Assembly (NCBI GenBank): GCA_950097015.1
Contig: CATNEN010000028.1
Location: 682,001 to 746,000, forward strand
Length of the DNA stretch: 64,000 nucleotides
Direction of reading: 5' to 3'
DNA from: Macrostomum hystrix
Taxonomy: Eukaryota > Platyhelminthes > Macrostomidae
Shown here: positions 54,203 through 64,000 of the stretch, piece by piece
Layout of the letters: every line of letters begins with the position of its first letter
Position numbering within the stretch: position 1 is the stretch's first letter
Notes under the pieces: model-generated
The model's input: the letters and a program-made list of their open reading frames with translations, nothing else
The model's database searches: none
What the model was told of the DNA's origin: nothing
Translations under genes and position numbers: made by a program

Positions 54203-55195
54203 ATGGATTCGTCAAATTCAACAAACCTGACTCTGAGCAAAGCCGGCATCGCATCCGGCAGCCTCGCACAGACATTGCTGCTAGCTTGCCGGGCCCACCT
54301 CCTAGCAGCTGGACTCGTGTTGAACTGTCTCTGCCTGGCTGCCACCATCATTCCCAGAGGGCGCCTCGGCGGCTCCGCCAACCGGACAGCGGGCCGACTG
54401 CTCGGACATCAGTTCTGCATCGATGCCTGGATCTGCCTTCTGTGCCTGCTGAACTCCCCGGGCCTGCTGCCCGACTTTACCGGCTACGGCGGGCCGGCCG
54501 TTTGCTACCTGTGGCACACCCAGACTGTCTACTGGGCCATTGTGGCCCTGGGAGTCGGCAATCTGCTGCTAATCAGCTGGGAGAGATTCACGGCGGTCGT
54601 CAGGCCGATTCACTATCGCTCCTCGGCGAAGACTGTCGGCGCATTCGCCTGTCAACTGGCGGGCATCTACTGCGCCGCCGGCTGTCTGGCCCTGCCGACG
54701 GCTCTCTACGTGCGCTTCGATTCGGCTGCGGGCGTCTGCCGACTGGGCGAATCGGCAATTCAGTCCGCTACGCTTGACAATCTACTCATGGGCCACTCCG
54801 TGCTCTGGTTTCTTGGCGTCTACCTAGGTCCCGTGGTTGCCATGGCGTTCATGCAGGCTCGAGTTGTGGTCGCAGTCAGGGCGACGCCATGCGGTCGAGC
54901 GGCTTTGGAGCTGACTCGAACCGCCGTAGCAGCTACCGTTCTATTCGCGGCCACCTTCGCGCTGGACTCATTCTACTACCTGATTGGCTCGCTAACGCCT
55001 GGCATTCGATACGAGCTCAACTCGCCTCTGCAGATAGTCAGCAGCTTCCTGGTGACGCTGAACTCCTGCGTCAATGCCCCTGTCTGCCTCGTTGGCGTTC
55101 GACGCCTGCGGATTCGGCTGCATCGACTGCTCACCTGCGGCGGCGTTGCTCCCGGCGGCGTTGTGGGTCCGGAGACAGTCGAGTCCGAGTTCTGA
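54203..55195 (+). CDS. intronless rhodopsin-type G protein-coupled receptor
   Basis: 330 aa. N-terminus has two N-glycosylation sequons (NST, NLT). Seven hydrophobic spans: TM1 about 27-50 (GLVLN), TM2 70-90 (D74), TM3 101-133 starting with C101 and ending ERF where DRY is usual (127-129), TM4 145-168, TM5 194-225 with P210, TM6 239-263, TM7 278-300. C179 in loop 2 can pair with C101. Atypical points are no Trp at the centre of TM4, no CWxP in TM6 (FALDSFYYL instead) and NAPVC in place of NPxxY. The intracellular tail is short with one cysteine (C312). Divergent, lineage-restricted rhodopsin-family receptors of this sort are common in flatworms, but ligand and subfamily cannot be assigned. 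The start is the first ATG after an in-frame gap; no intron is needed. Confidence 0.82.
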   Translation: MDSSNSTNLTLSKAGIASGSLAQTLLLACRAHLLAAGLVLNCLCLAATIIPRGRLGGSANRTAGRLLGHQFCIDAWICLLCLLNSPGLLPDFTGYGGPAVCYLWHTQTVYWAIVALGVGNLLLISWERFTAVVRPIHYRSSAKTVGAFACQLAGIYCAAGCLALPTALYVRFDSAAGVCRLGESAIQSATLDNLLMGHSVLWFLGVYLGPVVAMAFMQARVVVAVRATPCGRAALELTRTAVAATVLFAATFALDSFYYLIGSLTPGIRYELNSPLQIVSSFLVTLNSCVNAPVCLVGVRRLRIRLHRLLTCGGVAPGGVVGPETVESEF

Positions 55196-55364
55196 TGGAT
55201 TCGAACTCAGGACCTTAATGACAGGCTCGGACGCGTTGTTGTGGAGACATTTTGTTTGGTGTTTGTTCGGTCTGTTGTGATCGCAGAGATTTGCACGACT
55301 GCTAAAGATTTCTTTGTTTTCTAAAGTTCTATTGAACACTGCCTGAATATCTGCCTGCATCTCT

Positions 55365-55690
55365 GGGGGGGCTTAGTGGCAGAGCAATTAACGCTTTCGC
55401 CTCTTGCGCCAAGGTCCCTGAGCTCGATTCCACGGCGAGGCCAACTTTATTTGGAGCGCAGCCGCGGAGAGAAGGCTTAGCGGCTTTTCGCGCAATTTAC
55501 GCCCTTGAGGGCCAACCTCCAAGGCACAGTGAGAGTGTACACTGCCTGACGATGAGAAAGTCAGGGCAGATGTACACACCTGTGTGAGCGTGTGCCTGCG
55601 TACGGTATCTGCGCGTGTGTGCTCAGGAGTCAGCGGAACGGGCAGAATTGCCTCCTCGCTGGCTGAAAGTCTAGTGGCACCAATTGATGT
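55365..55690 (+). mobile_element. tRNA-derived SINE, family A, most complete copy
   Basis: Head: GCTTAGTGGCAGAGCAATTA (A box) and TGAGCTCGATTCCACGGCGA (B box). Body: CCAACCTCCAAGGCACAGTG, CTGCCTGACGATGAGAAAGT, TGTGCCTGCGTACGGTATCT, CAGGAGTCAGCGGAACGGGC. 3' end: CTAGTGGCACCAATTGATGT. It is the reference for the other family A copies in this window. Confidence 0.88.
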
Positions 55691-55734
55691 ACCATTGTCC
55701 GCAGCCCTTCAGCATTATACCTGCCTCTCTACCT

Positions 55735-56040
55735 CTACCACCAAATCTACCTCCAAATCTACCACCAAATCTACCTCCAAATCCACCACCAAATCTACCA
55801 CCAGATCTAACACCATATCTACCACCAAATCTACCACCAAATCTACCTCCAAATCTACCACCAAATCTACCTCCAAATCTACCACCAAATCTACCACCAA
55901 ATCTACCACCAAATCTACCACCAAATCTACCACCAAATCTATCTCCAAATCTACCACCAAATCTACCACCAAATCTACCACCAAATCTACCACCAAATCT
56001 ACCACCAAATCTACCTCCAAATCTACCTCCAAATCTACCA
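55735..56040. repeat. 12-bp minisatellite
   Basis: CACCAAATCTAC and CTCCAAATCTAC repeated about 25 times. It follows the SINE tail and ends about 45 bp before a splice acceptor at 56084. Confidence 0.94.
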
Positions 56041-56084
56041 TGCTAAAGTTTCTGTTCGCCACAAAACGGTGATGTCGGTTTCAG

Positions 56085-56336
56085 TCGACTAAGCAGTTTA
56101 AACAGTGCCGCGAAAATCTCGCTATTCGTCCTTCGATTGTTATTTTAGGCACAAAAATACTGACGCCAGTTCGCACAGACATGACTAACCAACTGAGCCA
56201 GCTGATTATCTGCAATAAGCTTTCACGCAATACCAGCCTGATGTTAATTGAATCCCAGATCCCTACCGAAGTTCCACGCCAACGAATTAATATTCTCTTC
56301 CTTAAGGCCCCAGCTAAGAAATGGCGGGATCTTTGA
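56085..56336 (+). CDS. terminal exon of an unrecognised gene (or 51-aa ORF)
   Basis: After the acceptor GATGTCGGTTTCAG, 83 codons run in frame to TGA at 56334. The product contains IRPSIVILGTKILTPVRTD and RQRINILFLKAPAKKWRDL, which is protein-like, with an internal ATG at 56181. The upstream exon was not found; it would have to lie left of the SINE. The opposite strand is also open here, so strand assignment is not certain. No family recognised. Confidence 0.35.
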   Translation, partial: STKQFKQCRENLAIRPSIVILGTKILTPVRTDMTNQLSQLIICNKLSRNTSLMLIESQIPTEVPRQRINILFLKAPAKKWRDL

Positions 56337-56852
56337 GACGAAGGCTTTGAGAGAGAGAGAGAGAGGAAAAATTCAAGAATAATGAAAGACAACTGCGAGG
56401 ACTTTCCGGGATCAAGAAAAGCCTATAATCCCTTTGTGGTTGGGATTTCCGTAATTCAGACATTTTCTAATGCCTCTGTCAGTTTTGTTTGACTCGTGAG
56501 TTTCACGCTTCCTTTGGCAAGTCAAAATCCTCCCTGGCAGCCCTGAAGTCCAGTTTTGAATTTTTGAAAGAAATGAGGTTTCATTCAAAGCAATGTTAGT
56601 TGTCTCTTGTCACTGCAGAGTCTTCGTTAGGAATCGCTGAATAACTCGACGATGCTGATCGTAAAGGGCGGAAAATGTTGATCCATTTGGTGGACTTTAA
56701 CGAAAATTCGTGAAGTAGGCATTGGGGATTTGAAATAGCCCGTGGTTTTTTCTACTATTAATAGGCACTGAATATTGAACAGTGTCAATGAACCAAAGCT
56801 AGAATAGAATTCCTTCCTATACAATTCCATTTCTTGGAAATTTTCTTCCGTT

Positions 56853-57648
56853 TCAACGCAAGAAGCAAAGAAAAAAAATTGAAGTTGCTCTGCTCTGACT
56901 TTCGGGTCGAGTGTAAACACAGATGTGGCTATAAATAAAATCTACATATGTATTTATATTCCAATTCCAAATCTTCAAGCGAAAAAATGATGGCCAAGCC
57001 TGCTGAAACTCCCGTACCTTGGCTTCTTAAATTTGCCTTTCTTAGAAAGCACATCGCTAATGAGATTCCCGGGCCCTGCTTTGACTGATTTGGCTCTGGA
57101 AAAAAAACCTGGTTAAACCAATTGAATCTATTTTCTATTCTGGTTTACTGTTTCGCTTACTTATCTTTTTCATGCATTGTCTTTTCTTGAGAACATTTCA
57201 GCAATTGTTTGCCTTGTTTATTGAAAATGATGCTGAGAATGTACTAAATGAAATGAACAATGGGGTATTTTTATACTGTTGCCTATTTCACTCTAGTCCT
57301 GGCCTTTGATTTTCTCACCTTTTGATTCTCATCAATGTGATTATCACGCCCTGTGAGCTTCCTCCTGTGATTATCACACATGTGATTCTACTCCTGTGAA
57401 TATCAGACGTGATTCTCCTGTTGTGATTATCACACCTGTGATTCTCCCGTTGTGATTATCACACCTGTGATTCTCCTGTTGTGATTATCACACCTGTGAT
57501 TCTCTCGTTGTGATTATCACACCTGTGATTCTCCTACTGCGAATATCACAGGTGTGATTCTCCTGTTGTGATTATCACACCTGTGATTCTCCTACCGTGA
57601 ATATCACACCTGTGATTCTCACCTAGCATTCCCCTTCGGCTGAAGCAT
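56853..57648 (-). CDS. small spliced gene, unrecognised (59 aa model)
   Basis: Three exons (-): 57623-57648 (ATG start, donor CTAG-GTGAGA), 57018-57095 (acceptor GGTTTTTTTTCCAG, donor CCAAG-GTACGG) and 56853-56928 (acceptor TTTTATTTATAG, stop TGA). Phases match throughout (2, then 2). The middle exon is clearly protein-like and basic (AKSVKAGPGNLISDVLSKK, then GKFKKP). The last exon (SHICVYTRPESQSRATSIFF) is less certain and a different 3' exon is possible. Excellent polypyrimidine acceptors support the model; there is no homology. Intron 1 is the GTGATTATCACA-type array that starts at the donor. Confidence 0.4.
57345..57622. repeat. ~25-bp palindromic-core minisatellite at a splice donor
   Basis: Units such as CACCTGTGATTCTCCTGTTG plus TGATTATCA. 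On the gene (-) strand the first copy is the donor itself (GTGAGAATCACAGGTGTGAT). Each unit holds TGTGAT/ATCACA inverted words. Confidence 0.92.
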
Positions 57649-58150
57649 ATAAATTTCAAAACGCAGCTGCCTTGCTTAACATTTTCTTTGTCGCCACTTC
57701 CGGGACTCGATTCTGATGACGGAGAGAAAATTGAGCAAAACATTGAGTCTGTGCCCCCTTTCGATAAAATCCCAAACACTGCTCAACCAGTCGGCCGTGC
57801 GCGCATTGTTTTGCTGGCAGAAATTTTTCATCTTGCTTCCGGAAGCGCAGACAATGCGCCAGAATAGACTTGACTCAGGAATCCGCTGAGTAAGCCCTCC
57901 AGAACCACCGCACACCGGGCTGGTCTATTGTTTAAAAAATTGTTGCTATATTTTTCTGTTTGAAAGCATTCCAATGCAATTGATTGCCAAGGCTACACAA
58001 GTAATGGATTGGAAAGCATTGCCAAATTCCTGTGTACTGGCATTGACTTCCAAGCCGGCACGAATAGGAACTAGACAATGACATTAATGCGAACCCTCAG
58101 CCTTTGTTAAACTATTGTGTTGTTGCTTACAAAAGAGCGAGCCAGGATTT
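57649..58150. other. 5' flank of the small - strand gene
   Basis: G+C-balanced sequence at 57650-57920 is open in three frames (for example LTQRIPESSLFWRIVCASGS on - and AQPVGRARIVLLAEIFHLAS on +). It may include an exon, but I could not decide the strand or frame. Confidence 0.3.
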
Positions 58151-58154
58151 AACA

Positions 58155-60200
58155 AAGATTCCATAAATCCCAGATTCCATGAATCCCAGATTCCATGAAT
58201 CCCAGATTCCATTAATCCATAATTCCATTAATCCATAATTCCATGAATCCCAGATTCCATGAATCCCAGATTCCATGAATCCCAGATTCCACGAATCCCA
58301 GATTCCACGAATCCCAGATTCCATGAATTCCAGATTCCATGAATCCCAGATTCCATGAATCCCAGATTCCATGAATCCCAGATTCCATGAATCCCAGATT
58401 CCATTAATCCATCATTCCATGAATCCCAGATTCCATGAATCCCAGATTCCATGAATCCCAGATTCCATGAATCCCAGATTCCATGAATCCCAGATTCCAC
58501 GAATCCCAGATTCCATGAATCCCAGATTCCATGAATTCCAGATTCCATGAATTCCAGATTCCATGAATCCCAGATTCCATGAATCCCAGATTCCATGAAT
58601 CCCAGATTCCATGAATCCCAGATTCCATTAATCCATCATTCCATGAATCCCAGATTCCATGAATCCCAGATTCCACGAATCCCAGATTCCATGAATCCCA
58701 GATTCCATGAATCCCAGATTCCATTAATCCCAGATTCCATGAATCCCAGATTCCATTAATCCATCATTCCATGAATCCCAGATTCCATGAATCCTAGATT
58801 CCATGAATCCCAGATTCCATGAATCCCAGATTCCATGAATTCCAGATTCCATGAATTCCAGATTCCATGAACTCCAGATTCCATGAATCCCAGATTCCAT
58901 GAATCCCAGATTCCACGAATCCCAGATTCCATGAATCCCAGATTCCACGAATCCCAGATTCCACGAATCCCAGATTCCACGAATCCCAGATTCCACGAAT
59001 CCCAGATTCCATGAATCCCAGATTCCATGAATCCCAGATTCCACGCATCCCAGATTCCATGAATCCCAGATTCCACGAATCCCAGATTTCATGAATCCCA
59101 GATTCCATGAATCCCAGATTCCATGAATCCCAGATTCCACGCATCCCAGATTCCATGAATCCCAGATTCCACGAATCCCAGATTCCATGAATCCCAGATT
59201 CCACGCATCCCAGATTCCATGAATCCCAGATTCCATGAATCCCAGATTCCATGAATCCCAGATTCCATGAATCCCAGATTCCATGAATCCCAGATTCCAT
59301 GAATCCCAGATTCCACGAATCCCAGATTCCATGAATCCCAGATTCCATGAATCCCAGATTCCACGCATCCCAGATTCCATGAATCCCAGATTCCATGAAT
59401 CCCAGATTCCACGAATCCCAGATTCCACGAATCCCAGATTCCACGAATCCCAGATTCCATGAATCCCAGATTCCATGAATCCCAGATTCCACGCATCCCA
59501 GATTCCATGAATCCCAGATTCCACGAATCCCAGATTCCATGAATCCCAGATTCCATGAATCCCAGATTCCATGAATCCCAGATTCCACGCATCCCAGATT
59601 CCATGAATCCCAGATTTCACGAATCCCAGATTCCATGAATCCCAGATTCCACGCATCCCAGATTCCATGAATCCCAGATTCCATGAATCCCAGATTCCAT
59701 GAATCCCAGATTCCATGAATCCCAGATTCCATGAATCCCAGATTCCACGAATCCCAGATTCCATGAATCCCAGATTCCATGAATCCCAGATTCCACGCAT
59801 CCCAGATTCCATGAATCCCAGATTCCATGAATCCCAGATTCCATGAATCCCAGATTCCATGAATCCCAGATTCCACGAATCCCAGATTCCATGAATCCCA
59901 GATTCCATGAGTCCCAGATTCCACGAATCCCAGATTCCATGAATCCCAGATTCCATGAATCCCAGATTCCATGAATCCCAGATTCCATGAATCCCAGATT
60001 CCATGAATCCCAGATTCCATGAATCCCAGATTCCACGAATCCCAGATTCCATGAATCCCAGATTCCATGAATCCCAGATTCCATGAATCCCAGATTCCAT
60101 GAATCCCAGATTCCATGAATCCCAGATTCCATGAATCCCAGATTCCATGAATCCCAGATTCCATGAATCCCAGATTCCATGAATCCCAGATTCCATGACC
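58155..60200. repeat. 16-bp minisatellite
   Basis: About 127 copies of CAGATTCCATGAATCC, with CACGAATCC, CACGCATCC and ATTAATCCATCATTCC variants arranged in repeated blocks. Frames longer than 480 codons on the - strand are artefacts: 48 bp equals three units, so frames cycle without stops. Confidence 0.96.
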
Positions 60201-60714
60201 TGCAGATTCTATGCCTTTCGGTGTCTCCTGAGGCCCTTGTTGGAAACTCAATATCCTTGCTGTATTAAAAAACATACAATATCGTTTCAATTGCAGTTTC
60301 TATGTATTCTAGTCAAATAAGGAAGGCCCTGCAGTCATAGCTAGTTTTGACTTTAAAGTTAACTCGACAAGGTGCGTGTTTGCGAGCAATCGAGCATAGC
60401 GCTGACCAGCGGATAATGAGAATGGGGCTGAACTGAATGTTCTCACTGTCTGCTTGAATTATTTCACTCCAAGACTGCGGCTCAAATATTGAATAAATGA
60501 TGTGACTGTGCACATACTCGGATTAACAGCATGCACTCATTTGAGTATACTGCACTCAGTCTCCCATTGCCTTAATCTTTGCGTCTCCATGCGTAAATCT
60601 TTACCTAAGTGCTTACGACATGCCCAGTTGATAATGGCCATAGCACAAAATTTTCCACACGAAAATCAAATGGATGCTATTCTAAAATATTCATAAGGAA
60701 CATGAATATTCCAC
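60201..60714. other. intergenic sequence
   Basis: Unique, A+T-rich. No exon recognised. Confidence 0.45.
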
Positions 60715-63419
60715 TGTCTCTATCCACCTCTCTCCACTGCCTCTATCCACCTCTCTTCACTGTCTCTATCCACCTCACTCCACTGCATCTATCCACCTCT
60801 CTCCACTGCCTCTATCCACCTCTCACCACTGTCTCTATCCACCTCTCTCCACTGCCTATATCCACCTCTCTTCACTGTCTCTATCCACCTCTCTCCACTG
60901 CCTATATCCACCTCTCTTCACTGTCTCTATCCACCTCTCTTCACTGTCTCTATCCACCTCTCTCCACTGCCTCTATCCACCTCTCTCCACTGCCTCTATC
61001 CACCTCTCACCACTGGCTCTATCCACCTCTCTCCACTGCCTCTATCCACCTCTCTCCACTGCCTCTATCCACATCTCTCCAATGCCTCTATCCACCTCTC
61101 TCCACTGCCTATATCCACCTCTCTCCAATCCCTCTATCCACCTCTCACCACTGTCTCTATCCACCTCTCTCCACTGCCTCTATCCACCTCTCTCCACTGC
61201 CTCTATCCACCTCTCTCCACTGCCTCTATCCACCTCTCTCCACTGCCTATATCCACCTCTCTTCACTGTCTCTATCCACCTCTCTTCACTGTCTCTATCC
61301 ACCTCTCTCCACTGCCTCTATCCACCTCTCTCCACTGCCTCTATCCACCTCTCTCCACTGCCTCTATCCACCTCTCTCCACTGCACTGCCTCTATCCACC
61401 CCTCTTCACTGTCTCTATCCACCTCTCTCCACTGCCTCTATCCACCTCTCTCCAATGCCTCTATCCACCTCTCTCCACTGCCTCTATCCACCTCTCTCCA
61501 CTGCCTCTATCCACCTCTCTCCAATCCCTCTATCAACCTCTCACCACTGCCTCTATCCACCTCTCTTCACTGTCTCTATCCACCTCTCTCCACTGTCTCT
61601 ATCCACCTCTCTCCACTGCCTCTATCCACCTCTCTCCACTGTCTCTATCCACCTCTCTCCACTGCCTCTATCCACCTCTCTCCACTGGCTCTATTCACCT
61701 CTCTCCAATCCCTCTATCCACCTCTCACCACTGTCTCTATCCACCTCTCTCCACTGCCTCTATCCACCTCTCTCCACTGCCTCTATCCACCTCTCTCCAA
61801 TCCCTCTATCAACCTCTCACCACTGCCTCTATCCACCTCTCTTCACTGTCTCTATCCACCTCTCTCCACTGCCTCTATCCACCTCTCTCCACTGCCTCTA
61901 TCCACCTCTCTCCACTGCCTCTATCCACCTCTCTCCACTGTCTCTATCCACCTCTCACCACTGCCTCTATCCACCTCTCTCCAATGCCTCTATCCACCTC
62001 TCTCCACTGCCTCTATCCACCTCTCTCCACTGCCTCTATCCACCTCTCTCCAATCCCTCTATCAACCTCTCACCACTGCCTCTATCCACCTCTCTTCACT
62101 GTCTCTATCCACCTCTCTCCACTGTCTCTATCCACCTCTCTCCACTGCCTCTATCCACCTCTCTCCACTGTCTCTATCCACCTCTCTCCACTGCCTCTAT
62201 CCACCTCTCTCCACTGGCTCTATTCACCTCTCTCCACTGTCTCTATCCACCTCTCTTCACTGTCTCTATCCACCTCTCTCCACTGTCTCTATCCACCTCT
62301 CTTCACTGTCTCTATCCACCTCTCTCCACTGTCTCTATCCACCTCTCTTCACTGTCTCTATTCACCTCTCTCCACTGCCTCTATCCACCTCTCTCCACTG
62401 TCTCTATCCACCTCTCACCACTGCCTCTATCCACCTCTCTCCACTGTCTCTATCCACCTCTCTCCACTGTCTCTATCCACCTCTCTCCACTGTCTCTATC
62501 CACCTCTCTCCACTGTCTCTATCCACCTCTCTCCACTGTCTCTATCCACCTCTCTCCACTGGCTCTATTCACCTCTCTCCAATCCCTCTATCCACCTCTC
62601 ACCACTGTCTCTATCCACCTCTCTCCACTGTCTCTATCCACCTCTCTCCACTGCCTCTATCCACCTCTCTCCAATCCCTCTATCCACCTCTCACCACTGC
62701 CTCTATCCACCTCTGTTCACTGCCTCTATCCACCTCTCTCCAATCCCTCTATCCACCTCTCACCACTGCCTCTATCCACCTCTGTTCACTGGCTCTATCC
62801 ACCTCTCTTCACTGTCTCTATCCACCTCTCTCCACTGTCTCTATCCACCTCTCTCCACTGTCTCTATCCACCTCTCTTCACTGTCTCTATCCACCTCTCT
62901 CCACTGTCTCTATCCACCTCTCTTCACTGTCTCTATCCACCTCTCTCCACTGTCTCTATCCACCTCTCTCCACTGTCTCTATCCACCTCTCTCCACTGCC
63001 TCTATCCACCTCTCTCCACTGGCTCTATTCACCTCTCTCCAATCCCTCTATCCACCTCTCACCACTGTCTCTATCCACCTCTCTCCACTGTCTCTATCCA
63101 CCTCTCTCCACTGCCTCTATCCACCTCTCTCCAATCCCTCTATCCACCTCTCACCACTGCCTCTATCCACCTCTGTCCACTGTCTCTATCCACCTCTCTT
63201 CACTGTCTCTATCCACCTCTCTCCACTGTCTCTATCCACCTCTCTCCACTGTCTCTATCCACCTCTCTTCACTGTCTCTATCCACCTCTCTCCACTGTCT
63301 CTATCCACCTCTCTTCACTGTCTCTATCCACCTCTCTCCACTGTCTCTATCCACCTCTCTCCACTGTCTCTATCCACCTCTCTCCACTGCCTCTTTCTAC
63401 CTCTCTCCACTGCTGCTAT
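60715..63419. repeat. 23-bp pyrimidine-rich minisatellite
   Basis: About 117 copies of CTCTATCCACCTCTCTCCACTGC, the largest array in the window. G/T and C/A variants recur in blocks. The + strand is about nine-tenths pyrimidine. The open frame of about 940 codons and its two companions are periodicity artefacts (3 x 23 bp). Confidence 0.96.
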
Positions 63420-63462
63420 CTACTTCTCTAACAGCTTGTCCTGAATCTGGTCTTCAGTTGCA
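63420..63462 (-). CDS. candidate last exon of a gene entering from the right
   Basis: The acceptor TTGTCCTCACCCACAG at 63463 is followed by one base and 13 codons (ATEDQIQDKLLEK), then TAG. The 23-bp array begins immediately after the stop codon. The rest of the gene would lie beyond 64000. It is too short for a family call. Confidence 0.33.
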
Positions 63463-63724
63463 CTGTGGGTGAGGACAAAATCCATAAACTGGATGGTCTA
63501 ACTGGTTCCTCTGGGTCATTGGGTCATTCTTTAATTTAGATACGAACTGATCTTCCCGTTTCCTAAATCCCAAATTAATTACATGAGTTATGCCCAAATA
63601 GGCCCGAATTGACATGCCTGAGTTGCTCTGAGCATAATGTACGTATTTAGCAGTGTGGATCGAATATTTGCGTGGCTTGTACAGAAAATGCTAATAATAT
63701 AGTTTTCGGAAATGGGCAAAACCA
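63463..63724. other. unique sequence, possibly intron
   Basis: If the exon at 63420-63462 is real, this is its upstream intron. Nothing else is recognised. Confidence 0.35.
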
Positions 63725-64000
63725 ATTAGTCAGTTAGTTAGTTAGTTAGTTATTCAGTTAGTTGGTTATTTAGTTATTTAGTTAGTTAGTTAGTTGGTTA
63801 GTTAGTTAGTTAGTTGGTTAGTAAGTTAGTTAGTTGGTTAGTTGGTTATTTAGTTATTTAGTTATTTAGTTAGTTGGTTAGTTAGTTAGTTAGTTGGTTA
63901 TTTAGTTATTTAGTTATTTAGTTAGTTGGTTAGTTAGTTAGTTAGTTGGTTAGTAAGTTAGTTAGTTGGTTAGTTGGTTATTTAGTTATTTAGTTATTTA
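63725..64000. repeat. (GTTA)n-type array running off the window
   Basis: TTAGTTAGTTAG/TTGGTTAG/TTATTTAG tetramer-octamer repeats with a repeated block of about 115 bp (TTGGTTAGTAAGTTAGTTAG at about 63813 and 63942). The array continues past 64000. Confidence 0.94.

Noticed and set aside
58724-60290. Frames of about 490 codons on -
   Set aside because: Artefact of the 16-bp array. The repeat peptide cycles through three frames.
60609-63472. Frames of 486-940 codons on +
   Set aside because: A 23-bp unit read three times (69 bp) has no stops in any phase. There is no start context and no non-repeat domain.
63725-64000. Telomeric repeat
   Set aside because: Units are TTAG/TTGG/TTTAG mixtures without a constant TTAGGG-type hexamer, and the array is interstitial-looking and irregular.

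Overview
This is a gene-bearing stretch of an animal nuclear genome. It has spliced genes with GT-AG introns, tRNA-derived SINEs, a Penelope-like retroelement and metazoan gene families (RNF43/ZNRF3-type E3 ligase, MESD, HTRA2, gamma-butyrobetaine dioxygenase, a rhodopsin-type receptor). There is no bacterial or viral gene organisation. Compact genes, G+C-rich coding exons and extreme tandem-repeat content would suit an invertebrate lophotrochozoan such as a flatworm of the Macrostomum type, but that placement is inference.

The dominant feature is tandem repetition. At least 35 arrays with units of about 4 to 111 bp cover, by my rough sum of spans, close to half of the window. Most arrays have a private unit. 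They sit mainly inside introns or hard against exon ends. The long open frames running through them are products of array periodicity and are not genes.

Layout, left to right. A partial + strand gene of unknown function occupies 1-1835. A 458-bp MITE-like element with 25-bp terminal inverted repeats lies at 4355-4812. A five-exon RNF43/ZNRF3-like Wnt-receptor ubiquitin ligase runs on the - strand (13778 to 5184). A four-exon homologue of the vertebrate CXorf65 family follows, also - (19642 to 15182). A + gene (24036-25153) encodes a 120-residue secreted cysteine-rich precursor. A 5'-truncated Penelope-like element (27670 to about 26700, -) keeps a GIY-YIG domain and a hammerhead-like motif. 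Then come MESD (30429 to 29827, -) and HTRA2/Omi (34451 to 32006, -). An A+T-rich, gene-poor stretch fills 34.5-38.9 kb. A single-exon one-pass membrane protein lies at 40841-41434 (+). A gamma-butyrobetaine dioxygenase-like gene with about seven exons runs from 52617 to 45636 (-), and all but two of its introns hold a large private array. An intronless rhodopsin-type GPCR lies at 54203-55195 (+). Partial or small gene models follow at 53.9, 56.1, 57.0-57.6 and 63.4 kb, and arrays dominate from 58 kb to the end.

The genes form no pathway cluster. MESD (chaperone of LRP5/6) and the RNF43/ZNRF3-like ligase (Frizzled/LRP turnover) both belong to Wnt receptor biology, but their proximity may be chance. 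The most unusual observation is that several arrays appear to have grown out of splice junctions, so each repeat unit carries a copy of a 5' splice site. One further array grew out of the body of a SINE.
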